From assembly GCA_014804345.1 (NCBI GenBank), contig JAAUZZ010000001.1:1-34962 (forward strand): a stretch of DNA of 34,962 nt, given 5' to 3'. The notes under the pieces were generated by a model that did not search any database, was not told the DNA's origin, and was given only the letters and a program-made list of their open reading frames with translations. The translations under genes and the position numbers were made by a program. The stretch comes from Lachnospiraceae bacterium (GTDB lineage: Bacteria > Bacillota > Clostridia > Lachnospirales > Lachnospiraceae). Shown piece by piece: positions 9,639-18,376 of the stretch (positions are counted from its first letter, which is position 1; each line of letters opens with the position of its first letter).

Positions 9639-10655
9639 ATGGAGGCAAAAAAAAGCTTCAATAGTATTGATTTATTTAAACTATTAATGGCTGTGGCGGT
9701 GGTTGCAATCCACACGAATCCAATTGTGGCATGGACGAATCCGGCAGCAATCAAAATTGTAGTCATTATTGAAGAGTGGGCAGTACCGTTTTTTTTTACG
9801 GCATCCGGTTTTTTTCTTTTTTATAATATGGAAAAGCCATATAAAGAAAATACGCGGCGTATAGACAACTATTTGCGGAAGATCATAAAATTGTACTGTG
9901 TATGGACACTGATTAGTTTACCGCTTACCATATACGGGTATGTAATATCGGGAAACGCTATTGTAAGCTGTATCTTTTCCTATATAAAATATTTTCTGTT
10001 TGTGGGCAAGCTTTATAATTCCTATCATTTATGGTACCTGCTTGCATTAATATATGCACTGTTTGCAATACGATTTCTTGTAAAAAGAGGATTGGAACCG
10101 GTTTTCATTTTTGTCATAGCGCTTGTGATTTATGTGGCAAGTGAAATGATGGTCATGCTTGAAGGCAATATTGATTCGATTGGGGGAATGGCAGGGAAAA
10201 TCGTTTCTGCATACCAATATATATTTAACAATGGCGGTGTATTTACCGGAATGATATATGTTTGTGTGGGAATGCTGATTGCACATTATGGGCTTTGCAT
10301 GAATAAATGGCTTGGCGCCTGTGGGATGATCGCCATAAATATAGCAAAGCTTTTTGCAGGGGCAGAAATGTCACGCATGATAATGCCGTTGGAAGTGTTT
10401 GTTTTATTTGCGTCATTATTGACAGTAGAACTGCCGGACAGCAGAGTGTGGAATATATGCAGAAAGGTCAGTACAATCGTTTATTTATCGCATTTGATTT
10501 TTTTCTCGATTTATACGATTATAATCCTTGGCAATCCGAATAAATTGGGCTTTGATTCATTTCTTGTAACAATAATGTTCAGTGTTTTCAATGCGATATT
10601 GCTGATAAATATACAGAACAATAAAGGTTTTGAATGGATAAAGTGTATTTTTTGA
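9639..10655 (+). CDS. Acyltransferase-3 family membrane protein (first copy)
   Basis: A 338-residue protein with about ten membrane segments. The N-terminus has NSIDLFKLLMAVAVVAIHT, with the conserved AT3 histidine at 25, and VPFFFTASGFFLF at about 50-63. AT3 proteins (OafA, WecH, Oac types) O-acetylate surface sugars using cytoplasmic acetyl-CoA. No SGNH domain is fused. The ATG follows CGGGAG and lies 14 bases after the previous stop, so it is cotranscribed with the GtrII-like gene. A second AT3 gene lies at 14965 in the phosphonate module; the two are only distantly alike. Confidence 0.85.
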   Translation: MEAKKSFNSIDLFKLLMAVAVVAIHTNPIVAWTNPAAIKIVVIIEEWAVPFFFTASGFFLFYNMEKPYKENTRRIDNYLRKIIKLYCVWTLISLPLTIYGYVISGNAIVSCIFSYIKYFLFVGKLYNSYHLWYLLALIYALFAIRFLVKRGLEPVFIFVIALVIYVASEMMVMLEGNIDSIGGMAGKIVSAYQYIFNNGGVFTGMIYVCVGMLIAHYGLCMNKWLGACGMIAINIAKLFAGAEMSRMIMPLEVFVLFASLLTVELPDSRVWNICRKVSTIVYLSHLIFFSIYTIIILGNPNKLGFDSFLVTIMFSVFNAILLINIQNNKGFEWIKCIF

Positions 10656-10847
10656 CAAATCCTCTTTGTTATGGCAGAAGGATCGTATTGTTAACAGCTG
10701 CTTTGAAAAAATACTTGATAACATAAATGAGGGGGCGTATTATATTAATATGTTTTCGTTCATAGTATGTTGTTATAGAGCTGATAATACTGTGACAAAG
10801 TGATGGATATAGCGGTTATAAAAATTGATAAAAAGGAAGGTTTGCAA
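10656..10847. other. Intergenic stretch, no gene recognised
   Basis: About 190 AT-rich bases without a convincing open frame, promoter or terminator. A GATAAT-like -10 occurs near 10783 but no good -35 pairs with it. Confidence 0.4.
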
Positions 10848-12761
10848 ATGATGAAACAAAGACGGGCATCTTTGTATACAAAAGTAGTAAAATATATTAT
10901 ATGTTTTTTGGGATTAATAATATTCTATATTGCGTTTCTTGTTTTGGGACAGGCAATCCCTCGCAGATTAGTTGTAGACAATGCATTAGCATCTTATAAT
11001 GAATTAAATTCGCAGGGGTTATATTTTAAGGTTGTGGATGGTGCAAGCTGGGACAATTTAACGGATTCTTTTTTTATCAATACAGCAGTTACAGAATATG
11101 ATGGAAATTTATTGGAAAAAGCCATTGCAAATGCATATACGACTATGGAGAACAACGGTTGGAAGTCTGTTCTTGAGGGGATCATGTATTCTGTTGATGG
11201 GGATGAAAATGTTATTATAAAACCATATTCAAGATATTGGGTAGGAATGGTAACCATATATAAAGTGTTATTGATTTTTATGCCAATTTCGGGGATCAGG
11301 ACATTCATATTTGGAATTACAATTGTATTATTTGCGATGGCGATATTAAATGTTTATAAGATGCTTGGCATGAGAGGCTTGATTCCGTTTCTGACCAGTG
11401 TGATTCTTGCCTTATATATACCACAAGCAATATGTCTGGTATTTGGCATTGAGATTATCATGATGTTACTTATGATGAATATATGTTACATAATGATAAA
11501 AAGAAATGCTTCAATAGATACATTTTGCGTGGCGTTCTTTTTGGCAGGTTCAATTCTGGCGTATTTAAATTACTGGGGTTTTCCATTAATTACATTGGGT
11601 TTTCCTCTGGTTTTTATTGTGACTGTAAAACTGGTGAATAAATATGATATGAAAACGCTGATGAAAGAAGTAATTCTTGTATCGTTTAGCTGGGGAGCAG
11701 GTTTGGCTGGGACAATACTTGCAAAACAGATTGTGAGCAAGATTGTGTTAGGAGAACAAACTGGAACAAGTCGGTTATTAGAACGGATGGGTTCAGAAGT
11801 TTCGTTGAGTGACAGATTTGTTTCTGTATTTAATGGTCTTGTCCAACAGATGAGTAGTACACCAGTGTTTATATCAATCATTGTAGTGACGATAGTAAGC
11901 ATTGTATTGTTCAAAACAAATGGTTTTAAAAGAAATACAAAGGTTTTCTTATTCGTGTTTATTGCGCTATATCCAGTTGCATGGTGGTTTATCCTGGTAA
12001 GTCATAGTGAATTAGGATTTGTAAAACATATGTATGGAGTGACATATTATGCACTCCTGAGCGCACTTTTTATTAAATGTAAAAAGTGTGCTTCGTTGTC
12101 AGAAAATTTACATAATATTACCAAAAAGAGTGTTATTATGAATATTAGTGTAGTGGTGGTTTGGTTCGTTTTATTATCTATATTTTTGAATACAGTCGTG
12201 CATTATGGAACAAATGAATCAGAACCGTGGTCATCGGAAACGATTGAGACCATAAACTTAACGGAAAAATCAGCCGTTCAGGAAGTTTACTTTAACGAGC
12301 TTGCACTTGGGGAAGCCTATTTGAAAAGCGTAAGTACAATTCTTGTAAACATAATTGATGATACAAAAGAAGAAATTTTACATGTTGAAATTGCAGAAAA
12401 TGGCAATGTATTAACGATGGCTGATGTTTCCATTAAAGACATAGAAATAGGTGAATATTTTAAAATTCCTTTGGGATGCGTTATCTATTCGGGAGATAGA
12501 TATGAAGTAAGTTACTCATTGAAAAATGTTAATCATATAGAACCATATTTGCTTATACAGGATGATTCACAGGCGGTGCGGGAAAATGGTGTGCTTTATG
12601 TTGATGGAACAGATCGAAGTGGTGCAATTATAAATAAATATGAGTATGATGATTATATGTTGTCATCAAAGGCAAAAATAGCTATTATGTTTATTGTTTT
12701 ATTTATTTTACAGTATATGTTGTTCCTATATGAAGGGAAAGACAAGGTGGATTTCTCATAA
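10848..12761 (+). CDS. Large polytopic membrane protein of unknown function
   Basis: I do not recognise the family. The 637-residue protein has a membrane segment at about 15-35, an extracytoplasmic loop of about 100 residues, about nine further membrane segments to about 470, a second extracytoplasmic domain of about 140 residues, and a final membrane segment near the C-terminus. The first loop ends with YSRYWVG, and NYWGFPLITLGFPL lies in a later segment. Layout and setting suggest a GT-C-like or other glycan-handling membrane protein, but no catalytic motif can be named. AAGGAAGG at 10833-10840 supports the ATG at 10848; an earlier in-frame ATG at 10803 lacks such a site. The PEP mutase gene follows after a 140-base gap. 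Confidence 0.7.
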   Translation: MMKQRRASLYTKVVKYIICFLGLIIFYIAFLVLGQAIPRRLVVDNALASYNELNSQGLYFKVVDGASWDNLTDSFFINTAVTEYDGNLLEKAIANAYTTMENNGWKSVLEGIMYSVDGDENVIIKPYSRYWVGMVTIYKVLLIFMPISGIRTFIFGITIVLFAMAILNVYKMLGMRGLIPFLTSVILALYIPQAICLVFGIEIIMMLLMMNICYIMIKRNASIDTFCVAFFLAGSILAYLNYWGFPLITLGFPLVFIVTVKLVNKYDMKTLMKEVILVSFSWGAGLAGTILAKQIVSKIVLGEQTGTSRLLERMGSEVSLSDRFVSVFNGLVQQMSSTPVFISIIVVTIVSIVLFKTNGFKRNTKVFLFVFIALYPVAWWFILVSHSELGFVKHMYGVTYYALLSALFIKCKKCASLSENLHNITKKSVIMNISVVVVWFVLLSIFLNTVVHYGTNESEPWSSETIETINLTEKSAVQEVYFNELALGEAYLKSVSTILVNIIDDTKEEILHVEIAENGNVLTMADVSIKDIEIGEYFKIPLGCVIYSGDRYEVSYSLKNVNHIEPYLLIQDDSQAVRENGVLYVDGTDRSGAIINKYEYDDYMLSSKAKIAIMFIVLFILQYMLFLYEGKDKVDFS

Positions 12762-12901
12762 AGAGCGTAAGGAGCCGGTGCCCCCGCTAGAGTATTTGAA
12801 TTAGAGTGATACCGCTGCGTACAGGGCAAAAGAGGTTCTTTCAATCTTTGTGGTCATTGTAATTAAAATTAAAATAAATTGTAGAGAGGCACTGTGTTAA
12901 A

Positions 12902-14197
12902 ATGAAGAAAGTATATACTTGTTTTTGTACGGATGTGATACACGAAGGACATCTGAATATTTTGCAGGAAGCAAAGAAATATGGTGACGTGATTGTAGGA
13001 ATTTTAAGTGATGCGGCTATGATTAAATTTAACAGATATCCCACCGTCACGATTGCAGAAAGAAAGAAAATTGTGGAAGACACAGGATTTGTAGATGAAA
13101 TTGTCATTCAGGATGAAGTCATGTATGACAGCATAATAGCGCAGGTGAAGCCAGATTATGTGATTCATGGAGATAACTGGTGTTCAGGACCTGAACGCGC
13201 TATCCGCCAGAATGTAATCGACAATTTGAAAAAGTACGGTGGTGAGCTGATTGAAGTCGGCTATACGTACAATGAGAATGTCAAAAAAATTGATGATAAC
13301 ATCAAGGAAAAGCTTGCGATGCCGGAATACAGAAGAAAGCGTCTGCGTCAGCTTTTAAAGATTTGCCCTGTTGTAAAAACAATTGAAGTGCATAGCGGAC
13401 TTACGGGGTTAATTGCGGAGAAGACTGTCGTGGAGCATAATGGCGAGTTGAATCAGTTTGATGCGATGTGGCTCTCAAGTCTCTGTGACTCCACTGCAAA
13501 GGGAAAGCCCGATATAGAACTGGTCGACATGTCTTCAAGAATGCGTACGATTGATGATGTGATGGAGGTTACAACAAAACCGATCATTCTCGACGGCGAT
13601 ACAGGTGGACTTGTGGAGCATTTTGTGTATAATGTGCGCACCTTGGAACGCATGGGCGTGTCGGCAGTGATTATCGAGGATAAGACTGGATTAAAGAAAA
13701 ATTCCCTGTTTGGAACAGAGGTTGAACAGACACAGGATTCGATTGAGAATTTCTGCAATAAAATCCGTGCCGGAAAGAATGCACAGCGGACAGAAGAATT
13801 TATGATTATTGCGCGTATTGAGAGTCTGATTCTGGAAAAAGGGCAGGAAGATGCACTAGAACGTGCGTTTGCATATGTTGATGCGGGTGCAGATGCCATT
13901 ATGATTCATTCCAGAAAAAAATCGCCGGATGAAATTTTTGCGTTTTGCGACTCGTTTCGGAAAAAAGACAGCGATACGCCGATAGTTGTCGTGCCGACTT
14001 CATTTAACAGTGTAACGGAGGAGGAGCTTGCGTCGCATGGCGTGAAAATTGTAATCTATGCAAATCAACTTACGAGAAGCGCTTTTCCGGCGATGCAGGG
14101 TACGGCAGTGGAAATCCTCAAAAACCACAGAGCATTGGAGGTTGACTCCAAACTGATGCCGTTTAAGGAAATTATCACATTGATTGATGATATGTAA
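12902..14197 (+). CDS. pepM: Phosphoenolpyruvate mutase with N-terminal cytidylyltransferase-like domain
   Basis: A 431-residue two-domain protein. Residues 1-135 are a TagD-type nucleotidyltransferase fold with the HEGH form of the HxGH motif at 14-17. Residues about 140-431 are PEP mutase of the isocitrate lyase superfamily: DAMWLSSLCDSTAKGKPD, DGDTGG at 231-236, and the diagnostic EDKTGLKKNS at 259-268, which distinguishes true mutases from related lyases. It converts phosphoenolpyruvate to phosphonopyruvate, the entry step to C-P compounds. The decarboxylase that pulls this unfavourable reaction is at 19522. The N-terminal domain seems to lack the ISSTT-like C-terminal nucleotide-binding motif (IEVGYTYNENVK sits where I would expect it), so its activity is uncertain. 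The mutase assignment is firm; the role of the front domain is not. Confidence 0.95.
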   Translation: MKKVYTCFCTDVIHEGHLNILQEAKKYGDVIVGILSDAAMIKFNRYPTVTIAERKKIVEDTGFVDEIVIQDEVMYDSIIAQVKPDYVIHGDNWCSGPERAIRQNVIDNLKKYGGELIEVGYTYNENVKKIDDNIKEKLAMPEYRRKRLRQLLKICPVVKTIEVHSGLTGLIAEKTVVEHNGELNQFDAMWLSSLCDSTAKGKPDIELVDMSSRMRTIDDVMEVTTKPIILDGDTGGLVEHFVYNVRTLERMGVSAVIIEDKTGLKKNSLFGTEVEQTQDSIENFCNKIRAGKNAQRTEEFMIIARIESLILEKGQEDALERAFAYVDAGADAIMIHSRKKSPDEIFAFCDSFRKKDSDTPIVVVPTSFNSVTEEELASHGVKIVIYANQLTRSAFPAMQGTAVEILKNHRALEVDSKLMPFKEIITLIDDM

Positions 14198-14216
14198 AAA
14201 TAAAAAGGGAAAAAGA

Positions 14217-14927
14217 ATGAGTAAAGAAATCGGAATTATTATGGCGGCAGGGCTTGGAACAAGAATGCGCCCGTTGACCGAAAAAAAACCAAAACCACTT
14301 GTAAAAGTGTATGGAAAACCGTTAATTGAAACTGTGATAGAGGGACTGCGCAGAAGAAAGGTTGCAGATATTTATGTTGTTGTGGGATATCTGAAAGAAC
14401 AGTTTTTATATCTTACAGACAAATATAAAAATTTACACATTATAGAAAATCCGGACTATCTTGTCAAGAACAATATCTCTTCTGTCTATGCGGTAAAAAA
14501 AGTTTTGGGAACGGCAGATTGTTTTATCTGTGAGGCGGACTTGTTAATCTCCGATTTATCTGTTTTTGAGAAAGAATTGCCATGTTCGGGTTATTTTGGG
14601 AAGATGGTGAACGGTTATTCTGATGATTGGGTGTTTGAGCTGTTAAACGGCTATATTTCCAAAGTGGGAAAAGGTGGTACGGATGTTTATAATATGGTAG
14701 GCATTTCATTTTTTAAGAAAGCGGATGCCAAAGTTTTGGCAGATGCAATCAAGCAGGCGTATGCAAAAGAAGAAAATGCAAATCTGTATTGGGATGAAGT
14801 AGTAGACCAAAACCTTGATAAACTTCGGCTCAAAGTCTGGCAGGTGGAAAAGGGGCAGATTGTGGAGATTGATACGGTAGAAGAGCTTATATTAATTGAT
14901 CCTGCAGCTTTGGCGGAAAACTCCTGA
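14217..14927 (+). CDS. pntC: Nucleotidyltransferase, probable CTP:2-aminoethylphosphonate cytidylyltransferase (PntC/LicC-like)
   Basis: A 236-residue cytoplasmic enzyme with the nucleotidyltransferase signature AAGLGTRMRPLTEKKPKPLV near the start, a CEADLLI metal/substrate segment, and YWDEVVDQ and VEIDTVEEL in the C-terminal third, as in LicC-type phosphocholine cytidylyltransferases. PntC enzymes of this fold activate 2-aminoethylphosphonate to CMP-AEP. Placement between PEP mutase and the CDP-glycerol-transferase-like fusion makes that substrate the best guess, but the sequence alone does not exclude phosphocholine or a sugar phosphate. The ATG at 14217 follows AAAAGGGA and lies 19 bases after the previous stop. 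Confidence 0.8.
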   Translation: MSKEIGIIMAAGLGTRMRPLTEKKPKPLVKVYGKPLIETVIEGLRRRKVADIYVVVGYLKEQFLYLTDKYKNLHIIENPDYLVKNNISSVYAVKKVLGTADCFICEADLLISDLSVFEKELPCSGYFGKMVNGYSDDWVFELLNGYISKVGKGGTDVYNMVGISFFKKADAKVLADAIKQAYAKEENANLYWDEVVDQNLDKLRLKVWQVEKGQIVEIDTVEELILIDPAALAENS

Positions 14928-14964
14928 CAGGGGAGTGAAACGATATAAAAAGGAATACCATAAT

Positions 14965-16047
14965 ATGAAAGAAAGAAATTTGATTCATATTGAACTTATA
15001 AGAATAATAGCGGCCTTTCTTGTAATATTCAATCATACAGGAGACAAAGGATTTTTTCTTTATTCAACATATGAATTTGGAGGAATACAATTTTGGATAA
15101 CATTAATCATGTCAATATTCTGTAAGGTTGCTGTGCCACTGTTTTTTATGATGTCAGGAGCATTATTGCTGGAGAAGGAGTATTCGCTAAAAACGATATG
15201 GCTGAATAAGATAACCAAAATAATTTTTGTGTTGGTTGTATTTTCTGCTTTTTATTATATAAGGTATCATCTATTGGGATTAATACCAGAAATTAGTGTG
15301 AAAAGGTTTTTTGTGAGATTATATAAAGGAAGTATCCAGCTGTCTTTTTGGTATTTATATGCCTATTTGGCAATGCTGATGAGCATTCCCTTTTTGAAAA
15401 GTATTGCTAAAAATCTGTCAAATACTACCTTCTTGTATTTAATTGGAATATACTTTGTCTATATATCCGTGTTTCCATGTCTGGAGTTTTTTTTGTGGGA
15501 AGGTGATGGTTCAATTGATTCAAATATTCGGGTTGATTGGATTCTAAGTAATATTGTGTTATATCCGATAGTGGGATATTATCTTGAAAATAAAATTGAT
15601 ATCGATAAAGTTCAAAGAAAGAATATTATTGCAATATGGGCGATTAGTATTTTAGGATTAGCCGCTGCCTGCGGCATGACATATTATAAACAAAAAATAA
15701 CAGGATTACTTTCAGAGGCTGATTCACAGGCGTTTCATAATTCCTTTATTTTATTTCCTTGTATGGCTATTTATATTACGATAAAGTATATTTGTTCCAA
15801 GGTGCATATTCCGGCTCTTTTGTATAAAACAATTTCATCAATAGGCGCTTGTACGTTTGGAATATATTTGATACACGGTGCAATATTAGGAAGTAAGTTT
15901 GCTTCAAAGTTCTGGAATTTTTTAGAAAATGAAATTCACATGAATCGTATGGTGATGCCATTTCTTTTTTCATTTCTTGTATTTTGTATAGGGTATATCA
16001 TAACATTGATATTGAAGAAAGCGCCAATTATTAGAAGATTGATTTAG
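14965..16047 (+). CDS. Acyltransferase-3 family membrane protein (second copy)
   Basis: A 360-residue protein with about ten membrane segments. LIHIELIRIIAAFLVIFNHT carries the conserved AT3 histidine at 24, and VPLFFMMSGALLL at about 66-78 is the second family hallmark. It probably O-acetylates (or otherwise acylates) a sugar of the glycan made here. Its position inside the phosphonate module, 37 bases after the cytidylyltransferase gene, suggests cotranscription. Whether it acts on the AEP-bearing unit is unknown. AAAAAGGA lies 11 bases before the ATG; an in-frame start further upstream would overlap the previous gene. Confidence 0.85.
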   Translation: MKERNLIHIELIRIIAAFLVIFNHTGDKGFFLYSTYEFGGIQFWITLIMSIFCKVAVPLFFMMSGALLLEKEYSLKTIWLNKITKIIFVLVVFSAFYYIRYHLLGLIPEISVKRFFVRLYKGSIQLSFWYLYAYLAMLMSIPFLKSIAKNLSNTTFLYLIGIYFVYISVFPCLEFFLWEGDGSIDSNIRVDWILSNIVLYPIVGYYLENKIDIDKVQRKNIIAIWAISILGLAAACGMTYYKQKITGLLSEADSQAFHNSFILFPCMAIYITIKYICSKVHIPALLYKTISSIGACTFGIYLIHGAILGSKFASKFWNFLENEIHMNRMVMPFLFSFLVFCIGYIITLILKKAPIIRRLI

Positions 16048-16130
16048 AAAGCAAAAGATTTGTTAAGATAGAAAAATACAAATAATATTATTTGGGATAA
16101 AATAGGAATGATTTAGTATGGGAGATTTTT

Positions 16131-18032
16131 ATGGAAATTTTATATAATGCTTTTGAAGTAGTTATGAACGGCTGCTATTGGCTTTGTAAAAATTACGGAG
16201 TGGCGATCATACTCTTTACACTTATTAGCAAGATTGTGTTGTTGCCTGTATCTGTATGGGTACAGAAAAATTCAATCAAAATGGTAAAGATGCAGCCGGA
16301 AATCAATTTTATCATGGTAAAGCGCTTTGGTGATAAAGATACGATTGCGGAGGAACAGGCAGCAGTTTATAAGCGGGAAAAGTATCACCCAATGGCATCC
16401 ATCTTTCCACTGATCATCCAGCTTGTTCTGTTGATGTGTGTGATAGAAGTAATCAAGCGTGGAATGAATAATCCTGCGATTGATATGGGCTTTGCAGGGA
16501 TTGATTTGAGTCTGGTGCCAAGTGTGGAAGGGATAAACCTGATCTGGTCACCGATTGTGGCGGGGGTTTCTGCATGGCTTTTATGTGTAGCACAGAATGC
16601 AAGTAATGTGCTGCAATCAGAGCAGTCAAATCTGAATAAATACGGGCTGATGGCATTTTCCGTAGGGCTTTCGCTTTATCTGGGATGGTTTGTATCCGTG
16701 GGTGTGGCGCTTTATTGGACTGCGAGTAATGTTTTTGCAATCATCCAGCTTTACCTTTTAAACTGGGTCATTAATCCAAAAAAATATGTGGATTACGAAG
16801 CATTGGAACAGAGCAAGAAAGAACTTGAAAAACTGGGCAGTATCGGTGGAAAACGCAGGCGCTTCAATGACCCGGATGCAAAACGGGAAAGACAGGATTA
16901 TAAAAAATTCTTTTCTGTTGTCAACAAACATCTGGTGTTCTATTCAGAAAGCAGCGGATTTTATAAATATTATAAAGGTTTTATAGACTATCTGTTAGAC
17001 AACACGAACTTAGTGATCCATTACATTACAAGTGATCCGAATGATATGATTTTTGAACTTGCAAAAGAGAAGACGCAGCTTAGACCGTATTATATTGGTG
17101 AGAAGCGGCTGATAACGCTCATGATGAAGCTTGAGGCGGATATGATGGTGATGACGATGCCCGATCTTGAGAATTATCACATTAAGCGCAGTTATATTGA
17201 CAAAAATATCGAATATGTGAGTGTGCGGCATGAAATGGACAGCCTCAATCTCACATATCGTACCGGTGCCTTGGATCATTACGATACGATATTTTGTACC
17301 GGAAAGCATCAGAAGGAAGAGATGGAAAAGACAGAGGAGGCGTACGGACTTCCTAAAAAAACGCTGGTTGAGTGTGGCTATCCGCTTCTTGACGAGATGC
17401 GCGCAGATTATGAAAAACGAAACATTTCCGCGCATCAAAAAAAGCGCATTTTGATAGCGCCATCCTGGCAGGAAGGCAATATTGTTGACAGCTGCCTTGA
17501 AAAACTGCTTGATAATTTAAAGGGAGAGGGGTATGATATAACCGTACGTCCGCATCCGCAGCATGTGCGCCACAGAGCGGAATTTATGGAGTATCTCAAA
17601 AAACAGTATGAACAGGAGGAAGATATTGAGATACAGACAGATTTCTCTTCAAACAGTACTGTATTTGAGGCGGATCTTGTGATTACCGACTGGTCAAGCA
17701 TTGCATACGAATATGCGTATACGACGAGAAAACCTGTGCTTTTTATCAATACGCCGATGAAAGTGATGAATCCGGAGTATCAAAAAATCGATACGGTTCC
17801 GATCAATATTCTGATCCGTGAGGAACTTGGATGCTCTCTGGATGTGGACGAGCTTGACAAGCTTTCCGGCAGTGTGAAGACGCTTTTGGAGCATAGCAGT
17901 GAATATTATGAAAAAATCGGACATTTTGTAGACGAATATGTATACAATCTTGGCACAAGTGCAGAAGTGGGCGCAAAATACATTATTTCACAGATACAAA
18001 AAAGAATTCAAGAGAAGAAAAAGGAGAAGTAG
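16131..18032 (+). CDS. YidC/Oxa1 insertase domain fused to CDP-glycerol glycerophosphotransferase-like domain
   Basis: A 633-residue fusion. Residues about 1-215 match YidC: NYGVAIILFTLISKIVLLPV, then KMQPEI, YHPMASIFPLIIQ at 85-97 (the YidC NPLAGCLPLLIQ region), and a final segment with LYWTASN at 194-200. The groove Arg of YidC appears replaced by Lys34. A basic linker (about 222-262) leads to a TagB/TagF-like domain at about 263-625: SVRHEMDS with His367 in place of the usual WHG, APSWQ at 443, RPHP at 473-476 and ITDWSSIAYEY at 518-528. YidC C-termini face the cytoplasm, so the transferase would sit on the inner leaflet. Family members move glycerol-phosphate from CDP-glycerol; here CMP-AEP is the likely donor (inference). 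GGGAG precedes the ATG; the next gene starts one base after the stop. Confidence 0.92.
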   Translation: MEILYNAFEVVMNGCYWLCKNYGVAIILFTLISKIVLLPVSVWVQKNSIKMVKMQPEINFIMVKRFGDKDTIAEEQAAVYKREKYHPMASIFPLIIQLVLLMCVIEVIKRGMNNPAIDMGFAGIDLSLVPSVEGINLIWSPIVAGVSAWLLCVAQNASNVLQSEQSNLNKYGLMAFSVGLSLYLGWFVSVGVALYWTASNVFAIIQLYLLNWVINPKKYVDYEALEQSKKELEKLGSIGGKRRRFNDPDAKRERQDYKKFFSVVNKHLVFYSESSGFYKYYKGFIDYLLDNTNLVIHYITSDPNDMIFELAKEKTQLRPYYIGEKRLITLMMKLEADMMVMTMPDLENYHIKRSYIDKNIEYVSVRHEMDSLNLTYRTGALDHYDTIFCTGKHQKEEMEKTEEAYGLPKKTLVECGYPLLDEMRADYEKRNISAHQKKRILIAPSWQEGNIVDSCLEKLLDNLKGEGYDITVRPHPQHVRHRAEFMEYLKKQYEQEEDIEIQTDFSSNSTVFEADLVITDWSSIAYEYAYTTRKPVLFINTPMKVMNPEYQKIDTVPINILIREELGCSLDVDELDKLSGSVKTLLEHSSEYYEKIGHFVDEYVYNLGTSAEVGAKYIISQIQKRIQEKKKEK

Positions 18033-18033
18033 T

Positions 18034-18294
18034 ATGAAAAAAGGAATTTTCAAGATAGCAGGCGTCGGATACTTCGGTTTGTGTGCAATGCTTTTGTTTG
18101 GTGCAAATTCTCAGGCATATATCGACCCGTCTGTGGCAACATATGCCATTCAAGCAGTTGCCGGTATTGTCATCGCAGTTGGAGCGGCAGTCGGAATTTA
18201 TTTTAGAAGAGCGAAGAAGAAAATCAATGATACGCTTGGTATTGATGAGAATAAAAATAAAGAAGTGGAATCGGACGATATCATTGTAAAATAG
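18034..18294 (+). CDS. Small two-segment membrane protein with AYIDPSVATY motif
   Basis: An 86-residue protein. A hydrophobic stretch at about 8-24 ends in a signal-peptidase-like NSQA site at about 25-28. AYIDPSVATY at 28-37 follows, then a glycine/alanine-rich membrane segment at about 38-57, a basic RRAKKK stop-transfer run, and a charged tail. The start is one base after the stop of the YidC fusion and its AAGGAG site lies inside that gene, so the two are tightly coupled and may form a complex. I recall similar short YIDPS proteins in other Firmicute surface-glycan loci, without a known function. A terminator-like hairpin begins six bases after its stop. Confidence 0.85.
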   Translation: MKKGIFKIAGVGYFGLCAMLLFGANSQAYIDPSVATYAIQAVAGIVIAVGAAVGIYFRRAKKKINDTLGIDENKNKEVESDDIIVK

Positions 18295-18300
18295 TGTGAA

Positions 18301-18336
18301 AGGGCGGTTTGGAATAAGCCGTCCTATCCTATTTTT
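18301..18336 (+). terminator. Hairpin terminator, first copy of a repeated 25-base unit
   Basis: AGGGCGGTTT and AAGCCGTCCT pair around a GGAAT loop (18301-18325), including G-U pairs, and a T-rich tail (ATTTTT) follows at 18331. It separates the small membrane protein from the AEP transaminase gene. The same unit occurs at 20657 with G-C in place of a G-U pair. Confidence 0.65.
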
Positions 18337-18376
18337 GCCTAAAAGACAGAACACGGAAGGAGTATAACGATATAAA

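Noticed and set aside
13453-13899. Minus-strand open frame inside the PEP mutase gene
   Set aside because: Antisense shadow of a highly conserved coding region; no ribosome site or protein-like motifs.
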